From Bacteroidaceae bacterium (GTDB lineage Bacteria > Bacteroidota > Bacteroidia > Bacteroidales > Bacteroidaceae), in NCBI GenBank assembly GCA_017547385.1, contig JAFYPU010000005.1, positions 1-64,000 of the forward strand: a stretch of DNA of 64,000 nucleotides, read 5' to 3'. The translations under genes were made by a program, and so were the position numbers. This document shows positions 17,190 to 27,600 of this stretch, in pieces (position 1 is the first letter of the stretch; the number at the start of each line of letters is the position of its first letter). Below the pieces are notes generated by a model. The model made no database searches. It was not told the origin of the DNA and saw nothing but the letters and a program-made list of their open reading frames with translations.

Positions 17190-18800
17190 TTATGGTTGTT
17201 GCAAGGTGGAAAGACAGGCTTTGTATCGGTTCATGTCCTCGGTGTACATGGGGTCGTCGGGCATGCTCTCGAGCATTTTGTAAGAGTCGTCAAAATAGAT
17301 GCAGAGGCTCTTGGCCAAACTGTCGACATTGAACGAAGGCTTTGCGGAAACGATGCCGACGGCTGTTGCCAGCGAATCGGCCTTGCGTGAAAGCATCACA
17401 GCGTCATAAAAAGTGAAGGCTGTTGCATCATCGGGCTTTCCTTTCAACTCACGCAGCAGGCTGTCGCCTTTTCGGTAGAGGGTTTCTGCTTCCTGCATCC
17501 ATTGCTCGTGTTGCAGTTTGTCCTGCTGACTGATTTGAGGGGTGCTGGGAGAAACGGGTTGCACCTGCTCGTTCTCACCTTTACCGCCAACCAACAAAGC
17601 CACCACCAGTGCTATCACCACCGCTGCACCGCCAACGATGCCCCACAGCTTTTTGTTAGCACCCTTTCCCTTCGCGCCGGACGCCACAGGCTTGGCTGCA
17701 GATGCAGTCGGTGCGGGCTTAACAGCCTCTTTTGCCGGACGCTGCAACCGTGTGCTCTCGTCCGCAAGCGGTGCGGCAGCGCGTTTCACTGCGGTGTTTT
17801 CCTCATCACGCGGACTGCGACGGTCGTGCTTCACAACAGCAGCGGTTTTGGGCGAATGCTTTTGTTCGACAACCACCGAGGCTTCCTCCGCCCCGAGCAA
17901 AGCCAGAAAATCTCTGACCGTAGGCACACGGTCTTTTCGGCGCGGCTCCATGGCTTTCTGCACAGCCTCTATCACCTTTTGGCTCACACCGCGCTCCTGC
18001 AGCAAATGCAGCGGCAAACCATCGTTCAGCACATCTGATGACTTGGGCGGCGTGTGAGCCGTCAGCATCTTGAAGAGCGTGGCGCCCAACGCATAGACAT
18101 CAAGTGTGGGCGAGAAGTCGCGCGAGTTGTGATCGTTGGCCTGTTCGAGCGGCGCATATCCGGGTGTTCCCAACCCCACTGCCGTGCTCGATTCCGGCTC
18201 TCCGCTTTCGTCGTATTGCTTTGACAAACCAAAATCAATGAGGAGCAACGTGCCATCGGAGGTACGACGCATCACGTTCTTGGGTTTGAGATCGAGATGA
18301 AGCATGCGGCAATCGTGCATATACGCCAGAGCATTGCCGATGGCGCGGATGCAAGCCACGGCTTCGGCCTCGGGCAAACCGCGGCGGCTGCAAACATATT
18401 CGTCAAGCGAGGTGCCATCGATATGTTCCATCACATAATAATATGTGTTGTTGGCATCGATAAAGTCGAGCACTTTCACAATGTTGGGGTGGCTCATGCG
18501 CGACAAGTTGCGTGCTTCAGTGCGAAACTTCTGTGCGTATTTGTGCACAAGTCCCGAGTCCGAACTTTCCGAAACAGACCCCGTGGCATCACGGCTGCTG
18601 ACCTCCTGCATGAAGAACTCCTTGATGGCAACGCGCGCCTCGGTTTCAATTTCGCCCAAAGGACCGGCCACCTTCACGAAACCCGTGGCCAGATACGTAA
18701 CACCAAACGAACCGCTGCCCAGCACACCATCGATGCGGTAGCGATAGGTTTCTCCCTGCAACAGAGTGCCCGGGGCTAAAACATTTGTGGTTTGGGACAT
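17190..18800 (-). CDS. Transmembrane serine/threonine protein kinase
   Basis: 536 residues. The kinase domain (~20-290) has the glycine loop GSGSFG, VAIK (Lys60), HLDLKPKN (Asp near 169), DFG near 190 and GTPGYAPLEQ as activation segment. The HRD motif reads HLD. A basic and Ala-rich linker leads to one membrane helix (VVIALVVALLVGG, near 390). The ~130-residue C-terminal part is predicted outside the membrane and shows no known sensor repeat. It phosphorylates cytosolic proteins in response to an unknown outer signal. It lies 94 bases after a SUMF1-domain gene on the same strand. Confidence 0.92.
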   Translation of the reverse strand: MSQTTNVLAPGTLLQGETYRYRIDGVLGSGSFGVTYLATGFVKVAGPLGEIETEARVAIKEFFMQEVSSRDATGSVSESSDSGLVHKYAQKFRTEARNLSRMSHPNIVKVLDFIDANNTYYYVMEHIDGTSLDEYVCSRRGLPEAEAVACIRAIGNALAYMHDCRMLHLDLKPKNVMRRTSDGTLLLIDFGLSKQYDESGEPESSTAVGLGTPGYAPLEQANDHNSRDFSPTLDVYALGATLFKMLTAHTPPKSSDVLNDGLPLHLLQERGVSQKVIEAVQKAMEPRRKDRVPTVRDFLALLGAEEASVVVEQKHSPKTAAVVKHDRRSPRDEENTAVKRAAAPLADESTRLQRPAKEAVKPAPTASAAKPVASGAKGKGANKKLWGIVGGAAVVIALVVALLVGGKGENEQVQPVSPSTPQISQQDKLQHEQWMQEAETLYRKGDSLLRELKGKPDDATAFTFYDAVMLSRKADSLATAVGIVSAKPSFNVDSLAKSLCIYFDDSYKMLESMPDDPMYTEDMNRYKACLSTLQQP

Positions 18801-18894
18801 TTTTTATATGCTGTAAAAAGAAAATTTCTGTTTGTTTTCAATCAATGGAACACGAAGCGGCAACTTTGGGAAAGCGCGTCGAACAAACACCGAC

Positions 18895-19971
18895 TCACAT
18901 CACAAGTCGCAAACCCGTTTCGCTGTTTTTGTCGGTATCGCCTGCTCCGGGACGATACAGGGAGAAGCCGCAATAAGAAGCATCGCTGTGCCATGAACCT
19001 CCGCGATAGGCACGTATCGTGCCCGTTTCCGGTCCTTGCGGATTGGTTTCGCGCGTTTGAGGATAGGCATAAATATAGTTGGCACACCATTCAGCCACAT
19101 TGCCTCCCATGTCATAAAGTCCCAACTCATTGGGGACTTTTCCGGCAACGGGATGGGTGCTCTGCTCACTGTTGCCCAAGAACCAGGCCACCTCCTGAGC
19201 ATCGTCGCTGCCGCAATACGTGCGATTGAAAGTGCGATTACCGCCACGGGCAGCATATTCCCATTCGGCCTCAGTGGGCAGACGGAATTTCAAACCCGTC
19301 ATGGCGTTAATCCGTTCGATGAAAAGCTGACAATCGTTCCAACTCACATTTTCCACCGGATGATTGGCGTATTTATTGTTCGATTTCAGTTTTCTCTTGA
19401 TGAAGTTCATCACTTTGTTCTCCTTGAATTCGGAAGGGTTCTCGCCCATCACAGCCATCCAGAGAGCCTGCGTAACTTCGGTCTCGCCGATGTAATAATC
19501 GTCCGTCAGGGTGATGTGATGCCGCGCCGAACCATCTTCTCCACTGCCTGCGATGAAAGTGCCGGCCTCAACCTTGACCATGGTGAAAGTAACCTCTCCC
19601 ACGCTCACCGTGCGCTTTTCCAATTCTTTCTGACGATTGCGAGCCGCTTGAGCAGCACTTACGGGAACATGCGGATTGTGAACAGACGGTGCCACCGGCT
19701 CCGAAGCGGTGTCGCTGTTGCTGTCCTCAGAACCACGGCCGGCATTTCTTTTCTTCTTACCGGCGGTTTTGCATTTCTTGATCCAACCGTTGATTTCGGA
19801 GCGCTTATCTCCGAATTTTCTCAACATGGCCGTGAAATGTTGTTCGGCTTGCTGATATTTTTGTGCTCGATAAAGCGTGATACCCTTGCTCAGATAGTCT
19901 TCATACGAAGAGGTCTGGGCCATGGCCGGCAAAGCCAGGAGCAGCATCAGAGCTAACAGAATTTTCTTCAT
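18895..19971 (-). CDS. Secreted SUMF1 (FGE-sulfatase) domain protein
   Basis: 358 residues with signal peptide (MKKILLALMLLLALPAMAQ). A short TPR-like helical pair follows (YLSKGITLYRAQKYQQAEQHF), then a basic linker and the SUMF1 domain from ~120 (TFIAGSGEDGS, ETEVTQALWMAVMG, RLPTEAEWEYAARGG, GLYDMGGNVAEWC). At the catalytic site RGGSWHSDASYC, the first of the two cysteines known in formylglycine-generating enzyme is Ser and the second is kept. It is therefore probably a binding or structural module rather than a sulfatase activator. Co-oriented with and upstream of the kinase gene, so a shared signalling role is likely. Confidence 0.88.
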   Translation of the reverse strand: MKKILLALMLLLALPAMAQTSSYEDYLSKGITLYRAQKYQQAEQHFTAMLRKFGDKRSEINGWIKKCKTAGKKKRNAGRGSEDSNSDTASEPVAPSVHNPHVPVSAAQAARNRQKELEKRTVSVGEVTFTMVKVEAGTFIAGSGEDGSARHHITLTDDYYIGETEVTQALWMAVMGENPSEFKENKVMNFIKRKLKSNNKYANHPVENVSWNDCQLFIERINAMTGLKFRLPTEAEWEYAARGGNRTFNRTYCGSDDAQEVAWFLGNSEQSTHPVAGKVPNELGLYDMGGNVAEWCANYIYAYPQTRETNPQGPETGTIRAYRGGSWHSDASYCGFSLYRPGAGDTDKNSETGLRLVM

Positions 19972-20061
19972 GTAAATAAATCATTGATTTACCAACCTTA
20001 AATATCTACTTGTTTGTCAATTTATTACATCAAAATTTAAGAGTATTGTCGAATCATTATC

Positions 20062-20082
20062 ACATACAATTTGCATACAAAA
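20062..20082. repeat. Candidate attL of the mobilizable element
   Basis: A 21-base sequence ending ATTTGCATACAAAA matches 34786-34806 at 20 of 21 positions (A instead of T at position 7), in direct orientation. It lies 91 bases upstream of the backbone SUMF1 gene, at the left limit of the AT-rich element. Confidence 0.6.
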
Positions 20083-20328
20083 TCGGAGATTTCGGGAAAA
20101 TAGTAATGCAGAAATACCACAACAAAATTTTCTGTTGCAGTAGGCGATTATTTCTGTTTTCTTTCGCCTCCGACACCACAAAGGTATAAAAATAATGCTG
20201 ACGAAAAGAGAAGTTGCAATGATTTCTTTTTTCGCCAGCATATTTTATGCTGTCAATGTACGAATAAGTTTAGTCCGTTTTGGGTATATAGCCAATGGAG
20301 TAAACTAAACCGAAAGAATCATTTCACT
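20083..20328. other. Left-end spacer of the element with a long hairpin
   Basis: No supported gene. Arms 20197-20212 and 20224-20239 form an imperfect ~16-bp hairpin (GCTGACGAAAAG against its near-inverse), followed at once by the palindrome AGCATA-TTT-TATGCT (20237-20251). These could end transcription from the toxin gene or bind the recombinase. A 74-residue frame across 20017-20241 is not believed to be a gene. Confidence 0.4.
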
Positions 20329-21087
20329 TCAAAGTTGACTGATTAAAAAATTTTCAAAACTCTCTTGAAAATCACCAGACTCAATCAATTCCTTATACTT
20401 TTCTTTCAGTTCTGGATCTATGCATGCGTAAAAAACCCCCGAACGCAGATATTCAATATTGAGCCTTGACAAAGGACAATTCTTTTTATCACTACAGGTT
20501 TTAGCGAATTCTTTTAGGGTCTCCGCAATACACATTTGTATCCTTTCGTATTCCGTTATGGCTTCTTTGGTCTCATCAACAGAATAACCATAATCCTTAG
20601 ATGGTTGGATATTATGCTTAGGATCTAATAAAACGATATAAAATATTGTTGAATCCTCGTTGAAAAAGCCAACAACCCTTCCTGTTCCTTTTGATAATTG
20701 AAATTGCCAGAAGAAATCATTTTCAGCATTATCCTTAATACTTTGTGGAACTGATGACAATTCTGCAATTGTGATAGGACAATTTCTTGCACCCCAATCA
20801 ATCGGGTGAAGTCTATAAGCATCTCGCTCTGTCGGATTTTCTATAATAGCCTTTGTTTTACCCGAAAGATCCTTAATCCTATCAAACAAATTAGCAAACC
20901 AAGTTGCATCTTGCTCCCCTATTCCGAAGAAATCTTGTTGCCCAAAATATTTGAATGAGAAGGTAATAAACGGCGAACCTTTATCTTCTTGAGGAATAAT
21001 CAGTCCTTTTTGCTGAGTTCTTTTCCCAGCTAACGGTTTCTGACCCAACGAAGATTTATCCGTTAATCTCTTTCCACCTTTCGCCAT
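20329..21087 (-). CDS. Putative toxin partner of the Panacea antitoxin
   Basis: 252 residues. Not assigned to a named family with certainty. The region GRVVGFFNEDSTIFYIVLLDPKHNI (about 145-169) resembles the core of RelE/HigB-like or related Bacteroidetes proteins, where a strand pair ends in LDPxH. Three cysteines near the C-terminus (CSDKKNCPLS and FYACID) could bind metal. Its start lies inside the 3' end of the Panacea gene (32-base overlap), the usual coupling of an antitoxin followed by its toxin. Toxin function is inferred from this linkage only. Confidence 0.55.
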   Translation of the reverse strand: MAKGGKRLTDKSSLGQKPLAGKRTQQKGLIIPQEDKGSPFITFSFKYFGQQDFFGIGEQDATWFANLFDRIKDLSGKTKAIIENPTERDAYRLHPIDWGARNCPITIAELSSVPQSIKDNAENDFFWQFQLSKGTGRVVGFFNEDSTIFYIVLLDPKHNIQPSKDYGYSVDETKEAITEYERIQMCIAETLKEFAKTCSDKKNCPLSRLNIEYLRSGVFYACIDPELKEKYKELIESGDFQESFENFLISQL

Positions 21088-21553
21088 AATAAACTCGCAT
21101 AGTTTCTTCTGAGATTGTTTTGTCGCAAGACTGCATTGGGGCGCAACCTTCTCTTGCTTCCAACCAAGGTTTTTCTTTGTGGGTCATAGACTCTAATTCA
21201 GCCCCAGAATAACCTGCATAATTATCAAGTATATAGTTGATGAATTCTATATCATCTTGAGCGATAGATGCCTCTGGATTTTCATTAACAATATCAGAAA
21301 CCGTAATAAAAGAATACAAACTATGAGATGACCTAAATCTATTGTACAATTCTCTTGAAACAGGTCCATGCACCCATGCTTCAAAAGAACACTTCAAAAA
21401 AGGTTCTTGATTAATACCCAAAGACCATGCTTGCAGATAATATAATAATTTCTGCAATTTCAAATTTATGAGATTAACTTTTTCATCTGAATTAAGACGA
21501 AGTATTACATAATCAGCGACGATATTAACATCATAAGGTTTCATAGTCAGCAT
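21056..21553 (-). CDS. Panacea-domain (DUF4065, SocA-like) antitoxin
   Basis: 165 residues. The pattern VNLINLKLQKLLYYLQAWSL, then FLKCSFEAWVHGPVSRELYNRF and FINYILDNYAGYSGAELESMTH, is that of the Panacea (DUF4065) domain. It is known from SocA and from antitoxins paired with many unrelated toxins. Another in-frame ATG lies at 21544. A TATCTTTG box (21575-21582, minus strand) fits the Bacteroidetes -7 consensus 22 bases upstream. It precedes and overlaps the putative toxin gene; the pair probably stabilises the element or acts in phage defence. Confidence 0.85.
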   Translation of the reverse strand: MLTMKPYDVNIVADYVILRLNSDEKVNLINLKLQKLLYYLQAWSLGINQEPFLKCSFEAWVHGPVSRELYNRFRSSHSLYSFITVSDIVNENPEASIAQDDIEFINYILDNYAGYSGAELESMTHKEKPWLEAREGCAPMQSCDKTISEETMRVYYGERWKEING

Positions 21554-21574
21554 CTTTTTAATAATAACTCACTG

Positions 21575-21582
21575 CAAAGATA
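21575..21582 (-). promoter_or_regulatory. -7 box of the Panacea toxin-antitoxin operon
   Basis: Minus strand reads TATCTTTG (TAnnTTTG), 22 bases before the antitoxin start. No clear -33 partner is seen. Confidence 0.4.
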
Positions 21583-21647
21583 ATACCTAAAACTGAAAAA
21601 TGTTTCGTATACTACAAAATAATTTATAAAAATTGTAAATTAATGAA

Positions 21648-24600
21648 TTATTGTACAACATTAACTTTACCATCTACCTCAGTAACTTCTCCATTCTTTA
21701 GCATCTGTTGATACACCTTACGGAGCGAATAGATGATATTTTCACCTGTACGCTTAAAGCCAAACTCACGAGCTGTAACAATAAATAAATCGTCTGGCGT
21801 AATGCCAAAACTATGCAGGGCAATCGTCTTCATTGCTAAAGCCAACTCTTCATCGCAGATATATGTAATAGGACGCAAATAATCATCATCAGGATTAGGG
21901 ACACGCACCTTTATATCTGCAAAATCCTTTATCCTTACAAACTCATTTTTGTCCTCTGTTATCATTCCCTTTAGGTGATAGCGAAAGATATGCTTTACTT
22001 CATCGCGGACAACAGAGGTGGCTTTTTGACGACCATAGGCAGGAGCGATACGCCTACACAACTCTTCAAAATGAATAGGTTGTTCCAATGATATGATGTC
22101 CCAAGCTATGTCATATCCCTCTCTTGTGTTTCCGTCTTCATCAATAATGTTTAGGGGATATGCACGCTTATACAAATCAAACCCATAACCTTTATCAGCA
22201 ATCTCTGATGGTTCAATCTTCTCCTCAATCTCAATAATTGGGATTACAGTATCTGCATTGCTATCACTACTATCGGAGACATCATTATCCTCAGATTCAA
22301 TAACTGCGCGACCAAGTGCCTTTTCAACCGCATTTATGAGTTTCTCCTCTTCTGTTTTCTGATCTTTTATCCAATCTGTTGACCAGATTCGATAAATAGT
22401 CCACCCCATATCCTCAAGCACTGCCTGACGCAAACGATCTCGTTCTCGAGCTGTTCGAGAACTGTGATATGCTGCGCCATCACATTCTATACCGATAGCA
22501 AATTTACCGCTTTGTGTTGGATGTTTAACAGCCATATCAATACGGAAACCAGAACAACCGACCTGCGTTACCACATTGTAACCCTTTGATTGTAGGAAGT
22601 CATATACAGCCTCTTCAAATGGTGAATCAAAATCTAAATCATAGTTGAAAGTTAGTTCTTTCTCTAATGCTACGATTCCTTGTTGAGCAAACTCAATGTA
22701 TGAACGCAACATCTTTACACCCTCCGAAGATACTTTCTCCAAATCAATGTCGGTAGGCACAATAGAGCCGACCAACTTTACATTGTGCTTGGCTCGTGTG
22801 ATAGCCACATTGAGGCGACGATAACCACCCTCACGGCTCAAAGGTCCGAAGTTCATATACATTATACCCTTGCTATCCTTTGCGTATCCGATACTGAAAA
22901 TAATTGTATCTCGCTCATCACCCTGTACATTCTCAAGGTTCTTAATGAAGAATGGCTCTTCCTTGTCCTCAATAAAGAACTTGTCAAAACAAGGATTTTG
23001 CAGTCTCTTCTGACGGATAGCTGCATCAACGGCATTTTGCTGAGCCTCGCTAAATGTTACAACACCGAGAGAGCGATTAGGATGCTTCTTGAAATGATCA
23101 AACACCAAGTCGGCAACCTTTCTTGCTTCGGCAATATTATTCTTCTTACCACCTCTGTCATATACACCCTCTTTCACATAAACATACTCAACACCACAGT
23201 CTGGGGCACTTTCAGTTGAAGATGGGAAAGTGATGAGTTGACTGTTGTATATCTTGATGTTAGAGAATGCTATAAGGTGTTCGTGACGACTTCGATAGTG
23301 CCATCTCAAACTACGCTCTGGCAGAACAGATACCGCTTCATCCAAAATGGATTCATATGCTCCCGCATCATTATCTTCAATAGCATCGTCAGAATCAACA
23401 TCGAAGTCCTCATCATTAAGTGATGTTGAGAAGAAACTTGTTGGTGGCAACTGCTTGGTATCTCCTACAATAATTACTTGCTTACCTCGCATAATTGCAC
23501 CAATAGCATCTTCTGTGTGTACTTGTGAAGCCTCATCAAATATTACCAAATCAAAATCATAACTCTGTGCCTCAAGGAACACACTCACCGACAATGGCGA
23601 CATCATAAAGCAAGGACGCAATGAAGTAACAAGATTTGGTATTGCCATAAAGAGTTTACGCAATGGCATCAGTCTTCTTTGCTTGTTAAGTTCTCGCTTT
23701 AGTATGGCTATCTCATCCCTTGCTCCATTTATTGAGTTAAAGTCGGGAATTCTACTCAAAGCTCGCTCTCTTACTCTTGCTTGTGCAATTTTGAATTGAC
23801 CTTTATCAAGCTCGCAAAACTCGGTAATAGTTTGATTCTGTATTCTACCTCTAAAATTCTGTACCGCAGGGAAGTTTGGCAATACAGCATCTAACCACAA
23901 ATGATAGAAACGCTTAAGGTATGCATCAACTATATACTCATCCTTAATGGATGTGTTGTCAATCTGAGCAATATATGCCCCTAAACCAGCCTTTTGACAT
24001 TTCTCTCTATTTGAGCAATAATCAACCCACTCTTCCAAAAGATATTTCTTGTTTCGACAATTAGTGAGGCGATCCATTAAGTCCCCGAAGACATAATCAT
24101 CGAAAGTGCTAGGTTGTTCAAATAGAGACTTAAACCAATCGTATGGAGATTCAAGTAGATGAATAAGTCCCTGCAATTCATCATATCTATCATTGCAATA
24201 GTTTACAATCTTTTTATCAGTACAGATTGACTCGACAAATGATTGAGGTAAAGAGTATGTGGTTATAAAGTCTTTAAATTTATCAGCAAACTGCAAGGCT
24301 GAATATAGTTTGTCCCAATTAGTATCTAATTCGTTATAATAATTGTCATACTTTGAGATAATCACACTTTTTATGGACTGCAACACTTTCTCTCTATTTT
24401 GAACCTCAATCAAAAGTTTTAGTTCCTCAATGATAGTGTCATAATCTCCAGATGATTTGCGCATACAATGTATGCCATTATACGATTTATTGAATTGAGA
24501 GAAGGTCGTTTGCAACTTTGAGTGATTTTGCATCAAATACTCGTAGCTTGTGCTATGATTCACGTCAAAAGCGAACTCAGTGTTTAATGTAGAGTATATT

Positions 24601-27600
24601 TGATTATAATCACAATTCTCAAACGATAATATATACCTATCGATAGTCGCAGAAGGGATATTTCCATCAAGCAGTTTGTTTCTCAACAAAGCTGGGACTT
24701 TATCAAATTTACCTCGGAGCTCTCGATATGTTGAAATAGCATCACTGCATATATTCCAATCTGTGTCTATACCCCTATAATATATTCCGTATCTTGATGA
24801 GTACTTTTTATATGTATCCTCATCCAATGCTATCTCTTTTAGAATCTTCTGAAACTCACAAATCTTGATAAGCAAATTATTATACTCAATAATGGATACT
24901 TCATTTTCAGACTTAGCATAAACCATTATTGCGGAAATATCATTCGCTAAATTCTCACAGAAAGATGTAATGTCCTTATACAAAGCCATGACCTCTTGTG
25001 CAACTACAGAGATAGTCGCTCTATTTCCAAACTTGCTCGTTAGATAGAGATTAACACTTGTCAATTTGTCTGATAGATTCACACTCTTATATGAATTGAC
25101 TCTATCAACTAAAGTATTGATATCAATGCTTCTATGCACCCAAGAACTTTTGAGTTTATTTGTAATTAAGTCCTTATACTTATTTGTCGCATCAAAAACA
25201 ACAAATGCTTCGGCTATACTATCCCAGTTTGTATCCAAACCAGCATAATACTCTCCAAAATTCGCACAACATTCTTCTGTGTTAAGTTTGCTAACCTTAT
25301 CCACATACTCTTTAATGCAAGTTAGATATTGCAAGAAGTTATCATACGACAACTTATCACCGCTACGCATATAGCGTTTTAGTTCTGCGATATCTCTTTT
25401 ATATCCAGATGAGAATAAGCGTTTAAGGGCAGAACTATAATCACCTCTAAATCTTTGCAACATTGGATATAAGTCAACTGTAAAGATTTCATCATCGAAG
25501 ATATTAGTCAAAGATTCTTTTAATGCTTTGATGTCATTATGTTCCTTAACAATGGAATCAAAAGAAGATTTTATGGTATTATATGAAGCAGGAATAAACC
25601 ACTTTTCTGTTGGAGTAATTCCTTTTGAAATTATCTCGGCAAGACAAATGACCTCATCCATAGCCACAAAAGAGCATGGCATATCAACCTCTAAACAGGT
25701 ACAGATATCTTTTACTATGGACTGCGTATTTGATATATTCTCCTCTAATGCGTGCAATTCTGAAGAAAGTTCCTTCAGTTTAGATATTGCGGTTGTGTCA
25801 CTGAAATCAATAACATCCTTAGAGAAGTGTTTAGTAAAAGGCATATATTCGGAGTTAAACCTCTGCAAAATGCTTTTGCAGTCATGCTCAACTATTTCTC
25901 GATTATATTGTGTTGCTATCTCAGCTCTTATATTTGCCGCTGATTCGTGTATAGCCTTATCTTTCTCAAAGTTGCCATTAATACTTGCAAATTTCTTATC
26001 ATCAAACCAACGCTCTGAGGGGTGAATGTTCTTTTGTAGCAACAAAACGATATCCAATAACTCTTGTAGTTTGTCGTATGATGATGGTGTATCACAACCC
26101 AGTTCTTTAGCCAAGAGCCGACCTTGCTCAAATACTACAGATAAACTTTCTAAAGAAAGCTTTATCACCGCTAATCTATCCTTTATTTTAATTGCAATTG
26201 CATTCTTACTTTCTGCATCTAAAAGATTGCAAAAAGTCTCCATACATTGTTCTATTGTATAACAGATATTTTTGCCTTCTAGGTCTAAAATGCCATCATT
26301 GTAGATAGCTAACAATTTGGACTTACTATTAAGAATAGTGTTTGTGTCTTGCTGGTATTTATATGCTTCGTCTCTTAGTGATGAAATATTGTCGTCATAT
26401 ATCCATCTTATAGGAATTAGTGGAGATTTTGACACTAATGCAAGTAGTTCAACCAGAGTATTAAGACCCTTTTGGGAAGGTCTAATTTTAATGCCTAATG
26501 TGTTACAGATTTCTTCAAATATATCAGCTTCTTCCTTAAGAAGTGTCAATAACTGAGATACATTTGAATCTATGTCATGTCGTAATTCATTAGTAAGCAT
26601 TCTTACTGATGAGTTCCGCCAAACATTATTTGCATAATCTTCACTTCTTTTGCCTACTGTCTTAGCAAATTCTTGAAGAAGATATATTTTCTCATTTAAT
26701 TCAGACTCAGTTACTTTATCCGTTGCCTCTATTGAGAATATAACGTCTGGAACATTCTCCAATTTTGCCAATTTGCCATTGACAGAATAGATGGATATAT
26801 TAAGACCTGAGGTAAGTGTATGCAATTCCTCTTGATATTCATTGAGCAGATTTCTTTTTCGCTCTAACAAGTCAAGTTGTGCCAATGCCTCGTCTCTTAC
26901 ACGAGTACGGTCTATATTGATAGAGTTAGCGAGGTCTCGCAAAATCTCCTTTTTCTTCGCCTTATGGCTATGAAGTGTAAAGCAAAAATCCGCTAATCCT
27001 ACACTCGCTAAACGATTATACACAACCTGTAAGGCTGCCATCTTCTCAGAAACAAACAATACCTTTTTACCATCCGCAATAGCTTCGGCAATGATATTTG
27101 TAATGGTCTGACTTTTACCTGTTCCCGGAGGGCCTTGTAACACAAAACTTGCACCCTTCTTTGAAAGCAAGACAGCATCCTGCTGACTTGAATCAGCATC
27201 TACGACTTGAAATGTATCAATAGGGCGAATCTGCCTATCGTGATCAAAGTTGTTGAGTTCTTCCGATACTTGAATAGGATCTTGTTCTCCTACAAGTGCG
27301 GCAATTACGGGATTAGCATTTATCTTTTCTTCATTCCTCTCCAAATCTTTATACATATTGATTTTGAGAAATGACAAATTAGTTAAATGCGTACTTCTCT
27401 CAACTTCCCAACCTTTATTCTCGACTTTGTGTAGCAGTTTCTCTATATACTCAGCTGGAGAATCGTGAGTAGAGTCGAATTCTGGCATAATAATTCCAAA
27501 ATCATTATCCAACTTATGGGACAATGTTGGATTGATAACGATTTCATCATCATGCAACACCAATCGATACGGCGAAGTAATTGATTCAATAAGAAGCCTT

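Noticed and set aside
20017-20241. 74-residue frame upstream of the SUMF1 gene
   Set aside because: It spans the candidate attL repeat and hairpins and shows no family pattern.
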